Shown here piece after piece: positions 6,597 through 13,439 of a DNA stretch of 13,632 nucleotides. The notes beneath the pieces were generated by a model. It did not search any database, had not been told where the DNA came from, and saw nothing but the letters and a program-made list of their open reading frames with translations. Position numbers and translations under genes: made by a program. This DNA comes from Eubacterium sp. (GTDB lineage: Bacteria; Bacillota; Clostridia; Lachnospirales; Lachnospiraceae), in the NCBI GenBank assembly GCA_022776205.1, contig JALFIK010000002.1, positions 1-13,632 on the forward strand, written 5' to 3'. The stretch's first letter is position 1. Each line of letters starts with the position of its first letter.

Positions 6597-6620
6597 TGCC
6601 CCCGCTTTTTGGCGGGGGCA
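6597..6620 (+). terminator. GC-rich hairpin inside the operon, likely partial terminator
   Basis: TGCCCCCGC (6597-6605) pairs perfectly with GCGGGGGCA (6612-6620) around the loop TTTTTG. Only three T follow, so termination is probably partial. Its position between the two paralogous surface-protein genes suggests it raises the first two products relative to the membrane and transport genes, by attenuation or by protecting a processed 3' end. Confidence 0.55.
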
Positions 6621-6647
6621 TTTGTACATGAAAACAGGAGACAAAGT

Positions 6648-7166
6648 ATGAAGAAATGCATTTTTTTAAAGGAATTTCTGTATGTGTTACCGGTATTTTT
6701 GTTTATGAGTTTTCTAATCATATTACCGGTAGAGGGAAAAGAAGAAAATTCTGATTTAAAAGATGGAATTTATGAGATGGAAATTGTTTTAGAGGGAGGA
6801 AGTGGAAGAGCATCCGTCCGTTCACCGGCAAAACTTGTGGTAAAAGATGGGAGAGCGGTGGGTAGGGTTGAATGGAGCAGCTCTCATTATGATTATATGA
6901 TCGTTGACGGGAAAAAATATTTTCCGGTCAATGACAGTGGCAATTCTGTTTTTGAAATTCCGGTCACTATTTTTGGAAAACCGGTGAAAATTGTGGCAGA
7001 TACGACGGCAATGAGTGTTCCCCATGAAGTGGAATATACAATGATATTTTCTGCCAAACAGGAAAAAGGACAGAAGCTGCCTGTTTTATTCGCAGGAGTA
7101 ATTGCAGTGCTTATCGCAGTTGTATTTGCCGGAATTTTTATGCGAAAGAAAAAGGGAGAATCGTAA
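6648..7166 (+). CDS. C-terminally membrane-anchored surface protein, NEAT-like
   Basis: A 172-residue envelope protein. It has an N-terminal secretion signal (FLKEFLYVLPVFLFMSFLII, about 5-24), one beta-rich domain (about 35-140) and a C-terminal transmembrane helix (about 145-165) followed by the positively charged tail RKKKGES. The domain reads DGIYEMEIVLEGGSG, AKLVVKDGRAVGRVEW, SSSHYDYMIVDGKKYFPV, SVFEIPV and VPHEVEYTMIF. The phrases parallel those of the preceding lipoprotein. The S-x-x-Y-x-Y block and the last strand with H and Y sit where NEAT domains place heme-contacting residues, but this is inference from pattern only. The start at 6648 has AGGAG 7 nt upstream; an in-frame ATG at 6609 lies inside the hairpin and lacks a site. 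Its stop is 1 nt before the next start, so it is tightly coupled to the transporter genes. A role as a surface acceptor for a porphyrin- or corrin-like ligand is plausible. Confidence 0.78.
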   Translation: MKKCIFLKEFLYVLPVFLFMSFLIILPVEGKEENSDLKDGIYEMEIVLEGGSGRASVRSPAKLVVKDGRAVGRVEWSSSHYDYMIVDGKKYFPVNDSGNSVFEIPVTIFGKPVKIVADTTAMSVPHEVEYTMIFSAKQEKGQKLPVLFAGVIAVLIAVVFAGIFMRKKKGES

Positions 7167-7167
7167 G

Positions 7168-8322
7168 ATGATGAAAAGAGTGGTATCAATATTTCTCGGA
7201 ATTTTTCTCATATTCGGACTGGTTTCCTGTCAGGCGGAGGGAGGGAAAAGGGGTCAGGAGGAGAAAAATAAGCTGGATATCAGCTCCAGCCTGAATCATA
7301 CCGGAGAAATGAAATTAGAATATGCAAAAGAATTTTCTGTTGACTATTATGACGATGGATTTGCGTTGATTCAAATATCTAACGGAGATCGTTTCCTTGT
7401 GATTCCGGAGGGGAAGGAATGTCCTAAAGACGTGGATAAGGAGATAGTAAGAATTCAGCAGCCGGTCAGAAATATTTATCTTGTTGCTTCTGCTGCCATG
7501 GATATCTTTTCTTCTTTAGACAGTCTTGATCTTATCCGTTTTTCAGCCTTGAAAGCGGATGGATGGTATATTGAAAAGGCTAGAAAAGCAATGGAAGATG
7601 GTGAAATCCGATATGCCGGAAAATATTCTGCTCCGGATTATGAGCAGATTATTTCCGGAGAATGCGGCCTTGCAATAGAAAATACAATGATTTATCATAC
7701 CCCGGAAGTAAAAGAGGAACTGGAAAAATTCGGAATTCCTGTTCTCGTGGACTATTCCAGTTATGAAAACAGTCCCCTTGGAAGAACGGAATGGGTAAAG
7801 CTTTACGGATTGCTGGCAAATAAGGAAAAGAAAGCGGAGGAGCTTTTTAATGAGCAGGCAAATGCCTTCCGGGAAATCAGCAGTAAAGAAAGAATAGACA
7901 AAACTGTGGCATTTTTTTATATTACCGGCAATGGAGAGGTAAATGTACGGAAATCTTCTGATTACCTTCCGAAAATGATAAAACTTGCCGGCGGAAAGTA
8001 TATATTTGAACATTTAGGCGATGAGGAAGATACGGCTTCCTCCACTATGTCCATGCAGATGGAGGAGTTTTATTCTTCTGCAAAAGATGCGGATTACATC
8101 ATTTATAATAGTACGATTGAAGGAGAGCTTTCTTCGGTAAAAGATCTGATGGGAAAGAGTCCCCTTCTTAAAAAGTTTAAGGCAGTAAAAGAAGGAAATG
8201 TATACTGTACAACAAAGAATCTGTATCAGTCTTCCATGGAAGTGGGAACGATTATTTCCGATCTGAATAAGATTGTGACAGGAGAGGATAATGGGCTTAC
8301 TTATATTTATAAGCTCCGGTAA
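7168..8322 (+). CDS. ABC transporter substrate-binding lipoprotein (iron/B12/heme class)
   Basis: A 384-residue extracytoplasmic solute-binding protein of the Fe-siderophore/heme/cobalamin class (BtuF/FepB-like fold). The lipoprotein signal ends in LVSC with C21. The mature part shows the usual bilobal pattern: NIYLVASAAMDIFSSLDSLD in the first lobe, YEQIISGECGLAIENTMIYH and LEKFGIPVLVDYSSYENSPLGRTEWVK in the middle with the long linking helix after it, and the second lobe with LPKMIKLAGGKYIFEH and DADYIIYNS. It captures the ligand and delivers it to the permease encoded next. The ligand is inferred from context (B12 riboswitch, chelatase) as a corrinoid, heme or other tetrapyrrole; class-level homology alone does not decide. 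ATG 7168 is taken with GGGAGA 9 nt upstream; ATG 7171 directly follows it. The upstream gene ends at 7166 and the permease starts 5 nt after this stop. Confidence 0.9.
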   Translation: MMKRVVSIFLGIFLIFGLVSCQAEGGKRGQEEKNKLDISSSLNHTGEMKLEYAKEFSVDYYDDGFALIQISNGDRFLVIPEGKECPKDVDKEIVRIQQPVRNIYLVASAAMDIFSSLDSLDLIRFSALKADGWYIEKARKAMEDGEIRYAGKYSAPDYEQIISGECGLAIENTMIYHTPEVKEELEKFGIPVLVDYSSYENSPLGRTEWVKLYGLLANKEKKAEELFNEQANAFREISSKERIDKTVAFFYITGNGEVNVRKSSDYLPKMIKLAGGKYIFEHLGDEEDTASSTMSMQMEEFYSSAKDADYIIYNSTIEGELSSVKDLMGKSPLLKKFKAVKEGNVYCTTKNLYQSSMEVGTIISDLNKIVTGEDNGLTYIYKLR

Positions 8323-8327
8323 TACCT

Positions 8328-9344
8328 ATGATGAAAACAAAGAGATATTATTTTGCATATTTGATTTTATTTATACTTCTTGTTGTTTTTCTTGCGATAA
8401 ATATCTGTGTGGGAACTGTAAGTATTCCATTATCCGATGTTTGGAAAATGGTTCGGGGAATGGAAGTTCCAGCAATGTCAAAAGATATTGTTTTCCAGAT
8501 TCGTTTTCCCAGGACACTTGCTGCGGTTATTCTAGGTGGAGCTCTTGCTCTCTCCGGATATCTTTTACAAACATTTTTTCATAATCCGATTGCCAGTCCG
8601 TTTACTCTCGGTGTGTCTAACGGTGCCAAGGTGGTGGTGGCCCTTGTAATGATTTTGTTCTTACAGAAAGGATATGCGGGAAGTTCTGTTGTCATGATTC
8701 TTGCTGCCTTTGTGGGAGCGCTTGCTTCCATGGGATTTGTTCTACTCATGGCAAGAGTGATTGACCAGATGTCCATGCTGATTGTAGGAGGTGTTATGAT
8801 TGGATATATTTGTTCCGCCATTACAGATTTTGTTGTGACTTTTGCGGATGATTCTAATATTGTAAATTTACATAACTGGTCGAAAGGAAGCTTCTCCGGA
8901 ATCACCTGGGAAAATGTCAGAATTATGGCGATTGTCGTATTTGTTTCTGTTTTTTTTATATTTTTGTTATCAAAACCAATCAGTGCCTATCAAATGGGAG
9001 AGGCTTATGCAAAAAATATGGGAATTAATGTGAAAACATTTCGTATTTCCCTTATTTTATTATCCAGTGTGCTGGCTGCCTGCGTTACTGCATTCGCCGG
9101 GCCGGTTTCATTCGTGGGAATTGCCGTTCCACATCTTGTAAAAAGTTTGTTTAAAACATCAAAACCGATCCTTATGATTCCAGGATGTTTTCTCGGTGGA
9201 GCATCGTTTTGTCTATTATGTGATCTTCTGGCAAGAACACTTTTTGCTCCTACGGAACTGAGTATCAGTACAGTGACGGCTGTGTTTGGGGCACCCGTTG
9301 TGATCTATATAATGATTCGGCGACGAAAGGGAGAAAATTTATGA
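8328..9344 (+). CDS. FecCD-family ABC transporter permease
   Basis: A 338-residue membrane subunit of a type II ABC importer for iron chelates, heme or cobalamin (FecCD/BtuC family, normal length). Clear family segments are RFPRTLAAVILGGALALSG, FHNPIASPFTLGVSNGAKV, the run of transmembrane helices, and the cytoplasmic coupling region GPVSFVGIAVPHLVK. It would form a homodimer in the cytoplasmic membrane with the substrate-binding protein on the outside and the ATPase inside. No strong ribosome binding site precedes the tandem ATG ATG at 8328, so translation is probably coupled to the gene ending at 8322. Its stop overlaps the start of the ATPase gene by 4 nt (ATGA). Only one permease gene is present. 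Confidence 0.93.
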   Translation: MMKTKRYYFAYLILFILLVVFLAINICVGTVSIPLSDVWKMVRGMEVPAMSKDIVFQIRFPRTLAAVILGGALALSGYLLQTFFHNPIASPFTLGVSNGAKVVVALVMILFLQKGYAGSSVVMILAAFVGALASMGFVLLMARVIDQMSMLIVGGVMIGYICSAITDFVVTFADDSNIVNLHNWSKGSFSGITWENVRIMAIVVFVSVFFIFLLSKPISAYQMGEAYAKNMGINVKTFRISLILLSSVLAACVTAFAGPVSFVGIAVPHLVKSLFKTSKPILMIPGCFLGGASFCLLCDLLARTLFAPTELSISTVTAVFGAPVVIYIMIRRRKGENL

Positions 9345-10465
9345 ACGAGGAATACTATTTTAAAACCCAAAGCCTTACTGTGGGATATGATAATGTGCCG
9401 TTGATAAAAGATATTAACATTTCTTTAAAGCGGGGAGAAATCCTTACGCTCATCGGGCCGAACGGTGCAGGAAAAACAACGATATTGAAAAGCATTATTC
9501 GTCAGATCGATCCTGTAGCGGGAATTGTATATCTGAATGGACAATCTGTGGAAAAAATGACCGGAAAAGAACTTTCCAAAAAGATGTCTGTTGTTCTTAC
9601 ACAAAGGGTAAAAACGGAACTGATGACCTGTGAAGATGTTGTAGCAACGGGACGATATCCCTATACAGGAGTTTTTGGAATTTTATCGGAACAGGACCGG
9701 GAAATCGTCCGTGATTCTATGAAAATGGTTCATATCGAAGAACTTGCTGACAGAGATTTTACCAAAATCAGTGATGGACAGAAACAAAGGGTTATGCTTG
9801 CACGGGCACTTTGTCAGGAGCCGGATATTATTGTTCTTGACGAACCGACTTCTTTCCTTGATATTAAATATAAACTGGAGTTTCTTTCCATTATCCAGGA
9901 TATGTCAAGAAACAGAAATCTTTCTGTGATCATGTCTCTCCACGAGCTCGATCTGGCCGGTAGGATATCAGATAAGATGCTCTGTATCCGCGGAAATCAT
10001 GTGGACCGTTACGGCACCCCGGAAGAAATCTTTTCCCGGGGTTATATAAGTAAATTGTACGGGATGACTGCAGGAACATTTGATGAGCTGTCAGGCAATC
10101 TGGAGCTTGAGCCGGTAGCAGGAGATCCGGAAATTTTTGTTCTCTCCGGGAACGGAACCGGTGCTCCCTTTTTTCGAAAACTGCAAAGAGAGGGAATCCC
10201 TTTTGCTGCGGGAATTCTTTGGGAAAACGATCTGGATTATCCGGTGGCAAAGGCTCTGGGTTCAAAAGTTCTCTCTCTGCAGGCTTTTATGCCTCTTAAT
10301 TTTCATATTATGGAAGAGGCGGAAAGAATGGTTGATCTTTGTAAAAAAATTGTATTCACACTGAAACAGGAAGAGTGGAAAGAGATGGGAGAATATGGGC
10401 AGAAACTTAATCAATTACTAATCTATGCCCGAAAGAAAGAAAAACAAATTTCTTTTTGTCTGTAA
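9341..10465 (+). CDS. ABC transporter ATPase with C-terminal extension domain
   Basis: The energy-supplying subunit of the importer (FecE/BtuD class), 374 residues, where 250-270 is usual. Walker A is GPNGAGKTT at 39-47. The signature motif is the variant SDGQKQR from 144. Walker B ends in LDEP (D167, E168), and the H-loop histidine is H201 in SLHELD. After about residue 250 a second domain of roughly 110-120 residues follows: EIFVLSGNGTGAPFFRKL, then GIPFAAGILWENDLDYPVAK and ALGSKVLSLQ, which looks like a small Rossmann-like alpha/beta fold. I recall similar tails on some archaeal and clostridial cobalamin-transporter ATPases, function unknown. The gene starts within the permease stop (ATGA). 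Its stop codon touches that of the convergent merR gene, with no terminator seen between them. Confidence 0.92.
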   Translation: MNEEYYFKTQSLTVGYDNVPLIKDINISLKRGEILTLIGPNGAGKTTILKSIIRQIDPVAGIVYLNGQSVEKMTGKELSKKMSVVLTQRVKTELMTCEDVVATGRYPYTGVFGILSEQDREIVRDSMKMVHIEELADRDFTKISDGQKQRVMLARALCQEPDIIVLDEPTSFLDIKYKLEFLSIIQDMSRNRNLSVIMSLHELDLAGRISDKMLCIRGNHVDRYGTPEEIFSRGYISKLYGMTAGTFDELSGNLELEPVAGDPEIFVLSGNGTGAPFFRKLQREGIPFAAGILWENDLDYPVAKALGSKVLSLQAFMPLNFHIMEEAERMVDLCKKIVFTLKQEEWKEMGEYGQKLNQLLIYARKKEKQISFCL

Positions 10466-11284
10466 TTAATTTTCCACCGGCAGTTCAACTTCAATCAGAA
10501 ACTCTTCTTCCTTAGAAGTTTCATAATCATCAATATGGCACATCTCTATGGGATCACCGATCACCCGGAGTTTGTGCCTTTTTGCGTACTGATATAGTTT
10601 TGGAACAAGCTGTTTTGTCTTTTTTAAGGATCCCCGGTAAAATATGCAAAGATAATATCCTGCCGGAAGGGAATAGTTGTATTCCAAAGAGAACAGATTT
10701 CCGAGAAAAAAAATATTCTTTGTCCGCAGATAATCAGAATCAGGGTTGGAATTTGAAAGATCCAGTGTATAACAGTTGCTATATCCAATGGTATTGAGCT
10801 GTTTGTTTGTCTGTTTCATAAATTTGGCAATATAGTAATCCACATAATCGTCCGGCAGATTATCATCGGTAATCATGACTGCCGGACGTTTTTCTTTTTC
10901 TTCCAGAATGACTTTTTCAAATTCAGACTCGGATAAAATATTGCGCAGAGAAGTCAGTCTGGTTTCAATATTATGTTTTTTCTCATATAGTTCTAAAATT
11001 GATTCATTTACCCGATTAATCTCCTGTTCCAGCATATGAAGCGTGCTGTCTATGGTTCTGTCCGAAACGAAATCCCGGATCTGATCACTGTGAAAACCAA
11101 GACTCATTAGTTCCCGAATCAGTATTAATGTCTGAAAATCTGTCAGAGAATAACACCGGTAGCCGTTCTGGGGGTTTCGTGAAGGATGGAGAAGTCCCAT
11201 TTTCTCGTAGTATCGTATGGTATCCACGCTAATGTCAAAAATTTTTGACAGTTCCCCGATATAAAAAGTATCTTTTTTGTTCAT
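10466..11284 (-). CDS. MerR-family transcriptional regulator with effector domain
   Basis: A 272-residue dimeric DNA-binding regulator. The N-terminal helix-turn-helix reads FYIGELSKIFDISVDTIRYYE (7-27), with the wing MGLLHPSRNPQNGYRCYS. A second helical pair includes LGFHSDQIRDF, and a dimerisation coiled coil spans about 78-117. The C-terminal domain, about 125-270, contains KQTNKQLNTIGYSNCYTLDL and ends VEVELPVEN, which suggests a GyrI/BmrR-like ligand-binding fold (moderate). ATG 11284 is preferred because GAGGTGA lies 5 nt upstream; a GTG three codons earlier overlaps that site. It diverges from the (2Fe-2S)/FAD operon, whose promoter has the 19-bp spacer and dyad expected for a MerR activator. 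A second dyad overlaps its own putative promoter. The likely target is therefore the dehydrogenase operon plus itself, not the convergent ABC operon. Confidence 0.9.
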   Translation of the reverse strand: MNKKDTFYIGELSKIFDISVDTIRYYEKMGLLHPSRNPQNGYRCYSLTDFQTLILIRELMSLGFHSDQIRDFVSDRTIDSTLHMLEQEINRVNESILELYEKKHNIETRLTSLRNILSESEFEKVILEEKEKRPAVMITDDNLPDDYVDYYIAKFMKQTNKQLNTIGYSNCYTLDLSNSNPDSDYLRTKNIFFLGNLFSLEYNYSLPAGYYLCIFYRGSLKKTKQLVPKLYQYAKRHKLRVIGDPIEMCHIDDYETSKEEEFLIEVELPVEN

Positions 11285-11303
11285 GCTACTCACCTCAGCA
11301 TGG

Positions 11304-11332
11304 AATATAACATGAATAGAGCAAGAAGTCTA
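11304..11332 (-). promoter_or_regulatory. Candidate merR promoter
   Basis: On the minus strand TAGACT (plus 11327-11332) and TATATT (plus 11304-11309) are 17 bp apart and lie just upstream of the merR ribosome binding site. The -35 overlaps the dyad at 11328-11346, consistent with autorepression. Confidence 0.4.
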
Positions 11333-11346
11333 GTATGATTCCAGAC
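11328..11346. promoter_or_regulatory. Dyad 1, putative MerR operator near merR
   Basis: GTCTAGTATGATTCCAGAC is symmetric around 11337, with 7 of 9 base pairs matching. It shares the core CT-x-GTATGAT and the trailing AGA with the better dyad centred 64 bp away at 11401. Confidence 0.5.
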
Positions 11347-11387
11347 AATGTTCATAAAATTTGAGGAAAATACAGAGAAAATGCATG

Positions 11388-11418
11388 TTGACTCTGGTAT
11401 GATACAAGAGTTTATTAT
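11388..11418 (+). promoter_or_regulatory. MerR-type promoter with 19-bp spacer
   Basis: TTGACT (11388-11393) and TATTAT (11413-11418) are separated by 19 bp. That is too long for normal sigma70 open-complex formation, but it is the known hallmark of promoters activated by MerR-family DNA distortion. The dyad at 11391-11411 lies between and over these boxes. Expected transcription starts near 11425, toward the (2Fe-2S)/FAD operon. Confidence 0.65.
11391..11411. promoter_or_regulatory. Dyad 2, putative MerR operator
   Basis: A 21-bp inverted repeat centred on 11401: ACTCT pairs with AGAGT and GTAT with ATAC, 9 of 10 positions symmetric. It sits in the 19-bp promoter spacer, as expected for a MerR activator site. 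Confidence 0.65.
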
Positions 11419-11430
11419 ACATCTAAGGAC

Positions 11431-11478
11431 AAAGGAGTCTGTGGAATATCAGGAAGTTATTCCACAGGCTCCTTTTTT
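11431..11478 (+). terminator. Very strong leader terminator just after the MerR-type promoter
   Basis: An 18-bp stem (11431-11448 with 11458-11475, one G-U pair) around a 9-nt loop, ending in six T (11473-11478). It begins about 6 nt after the predicted start at 11425 and 42 nt before the first gene of the operon. It would release a roughly 50-nt RNA unless it is read through or remodelled. Confidence 0.8.
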
Positions 11479-11519
11479 GAACATTATTTCAAATTATTAT
11501 CCAGAAAGAGGGGTCATGA

Positions 11520-11837
11520 ATGGACAGAATTAAGAATCATCCGATTCTCGGGGATCTTCCGGAGAGACGGTTAGTGAATTTTACATATGATGGAAAAGAG
11601 ATGAAGGGATATGAGGGAGAACCGATTGCAGCTGCTCTCCGTGTTAATGGTGTGATGGTTCATCGCTACACGAAAAAGAGACAGGAACCGCGAGGTGTTT
11701 TCTGTGCCATCGGAAGATGTACAGACTGCGTTATGGTCGTGAACGGAAAACCAAATGTGAGAACATGTATTACTCCTTTAGAAGAAGGCATGGTTGTTCA
11801 GACACAGTACGGAGCATCAGCAAGGGAGGAGAAATAA
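11520..11837 (+). CDS. (2Fe-2S)-binding subunit, HcnA/LhpF-like
   Basis: A 105-residue plant-type ferredoxin-fold protein that would carry one [2Fe-2S] cluster and shuttle electrons in a heteromeric FAD dehydrogenase. The ligands are C62, C67, C70 and C83 (C-x4-C-x2-C-x12-C), in the GVFCAIGRCTDCVMVVNG region; YDGKEMKGYEGEPIAAAL near the N-terminus is typical of the small subunit of opine, sarcosine and D-hydroxyproline oxidoreductases. AGAGGGG lies about 6 nt before the ATG at 11520. The next gene begins 1 nt after its stop. It is the first gene after the MerR-type promoter and leader terminator. Confidence 0.88.
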   Translation: MDRIKNHPILGDLPERRLVNFTYDGKEMKGYEGEPIAAALRVNGVMVHRYTKKRQEPRGVFCAIGRCTDCVMVVNGKPNVRTCITPLEEGMVVQTQYGASAREEK

Positions 11838-11838
11838 G

Positions 11839-13416
11839 ATGATAAAAAGATATGATTTGATTGTGATTGGTGCCGGTCCGGCAGGTTTGTCTGCAGCAAT
11901 TGAGGCAGCAAAAAATGGTTTAAAACCAGTTGTCTTTGATGAAAATGCAAAACCGGGTGGACAGCTTTTTAAACAGATTCATAAGTTTTTTGGTTCAAAA
12001 GAACATAAAGCAAAAATCAGAGGATTTAAGATTGGAGAGGAACTTCTTTCTGAGGCAGAAAAATACGGAGTAGAGGTTATATTAAATGCAACGGTGATTG
12101 GTCTGTATCCGGAAAAAGAAGTGACAGTACGAATTGGGGAAGAAGTAAAACATTTTAAGGGCGACAGCATTTTAGTTGCCACAGGTGCCAGTGAAAACAT
12201 GGTTACCTTCCCGGGATGGACTCTTCCGGGGGTAATTGGTGCAGGTGCTGCCCAGACAATGATGAATCTTCATCATATCAAACCGGGTAATCGGATTTTA
12301 ATGCTTGGATCGGGAAATGTCGGTCTGGTCGTAAGTTTTCAGTTAATGCAGGCCGGATGTGAAGTGGTCGCACTTGTGGATGCGGCACCGAGAGTCGGCG
12401 GTTATGGTGTACATGCTGCGAAGGTGGCAAGACTCGGTGTTCCCTTTTACCTGTCACACACAATTATTGAGGCAGAGGGAAAAGAGAGTGTAACCGGTGT
12501 GACGATTGGAGAAGTCGGACCGGACTGGAAAGTAAAAGAGGGGACAGAAAAGCATTTCGATGTGGATACAATCTGCCTGGCTGTCGGACTTTCCCCAATG
12601 TCCCAGCTGTTAAAACAGGCCGGATGTGAGATGAAAGATCTTCCGGGGGGCTATGTTCCGGTGTGTGATGCCTATGGTGCCACAAGTGTTCCCGGAATTT
12701 ATGCAGCCGGTGATGTTTCCGGAATTGAAGAAGCAAGTTCCGCCATGATCGAGGGAAGAATCTCAGGAGCAGTCATTTCGAATTATTTGGGATATACGGA
12801 AGATGATGCCATGAGGGTACGGATTGAGGAACTCGAAAAAGCCTTATCCAGTTTAAGAAAAGGAATGTTTGCTCCGGAAAATCGAGGAAAGCTTCTTAAG
12901 AAAACAGAAGAGGGTATTGATATTTCCATGAATCTTTTAGAAAAGGGATATGTAGCCGATGATGAGATTGAGCGATATCCGGGAGTCACTCATCCAATCG
13001 GTATTCATCCGGTGATGGAGTGTACACAGAATATTCCGTGTAATCCGTGTCAGGATGCATGCCCGAAAGGATGTATCACCATCGGAGAAAATATCACATC
13101 TCTTCCGGTTGTAAAAGCGGATGCTCATTGCATTGGCTGTGGCATGTGTGTTGCCTCCTGTTCCGGACAGGCTATTTTCCTCGTAAATGAGGAGACAAAA
13201 CCGGGATTTGGAACGGTGACGATTCCTTATGAATTCTATCCACTTCCGGAAGTCGGAGAAAAAGGTTTTGCCCTTGGAAGGGACGGACATAAAATATGTG
13301 AGGCAGAAGTGGTCAATGTGAAATCTGCAAAGGCTTTCGATCATACGAATCTGTTAACAATCCAGGTTCCTTCTGAGATGACCTCGAAGGCCAGATTTTA
13401 TAAGAAAGAAATATAA
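11839..13416 (+). CDS. FAD-dependent oxidoreductase with two 4Fe-4S clusters, HcnB/LhpE-like
   Basis: A 525-residue pyridine-nucleotide-disulfide-type flavoprotein. FAD binds at GAGPAG (11-16); a second dinucleotide fold shows GSGNVG (157-162), and GIYAAGDVSG closes the FAD site (about 287-296). After about residue 390 a ferredoxin-like module follows, with C395, C401, C404, C408-P plus C412, then C431, C434, C437, C441: two [4Fe-4S] sites. In relatives such as bacterial D-hydroxyproline dehydrogenase the corresponding subunit lacks, as far as I recall, this module, so the electrons here may leave through ferredoxin-like clusters in an anaerobe. The start at 11839 has GGAGGA 8 nt upstream; the in-frame ATG at 11794 lies within the preceding gene. 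It forms a complex, by inference, with the (2Fe-2S) subunit before it and the BFD-like protein after it. The amino or imino acid substrate is not known. Confidence 0.9.
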   Translation: MIKRYDLIVIGAGPAGLSAAIEAAKNGLKPVVFDENAKPGGQLFKQIHKFFGSKEHKAKIRGFKIGEELLSEAEKYGVEVILNATVIGLYPEKEVTVRIGEEVKHFKGDSILVATGASENMVTFPGWTLPGVIGAGAAQTMMNLHHIKPGNRILMLGSGNVGLVVSFQLMQAGCEVVALVDAAPRVGGYGVHAAKVARLGVPFYLSHTIIEAEGKESVTGVTIGEVGPDWKVKEGTEKHFDVDTICLAVGLSPMSQLLKQAGCEMKDLPGGYVPVCDAYGATSVPGIYAAGDVSGIEEASSAMIEGRISGAVISNYLGYTEDDAMRVRIEELEKALSSLRKGMFAPENRGKLLKKTEEGIDISMNLLEKGYVADDEIERYPGVTHPIGIHPVMECTQNIPCNPCQDACPKGCITIGENITSLPVVKADAHCIGCGMCVASCSGQAIFLVNEETKPGFGTVTIPYEFYPLPEVGEKGFALGRDGHKICEAEVVNVKSAKAFDHTNLLTIQVPSEMTSKARFYKKEI

Positions 13417-13439
13417 AATAAAGAATAGAGGATGAAACG

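Noticed and set aside
11348..11533. A 61-residue open frame upstream of the (2Fe-2S) gene
   Set aside because: It spans the operator, the 19-bp-spaced promoter and the terminator hairpin, has no ribosome binding site and overlaps the next gene start.
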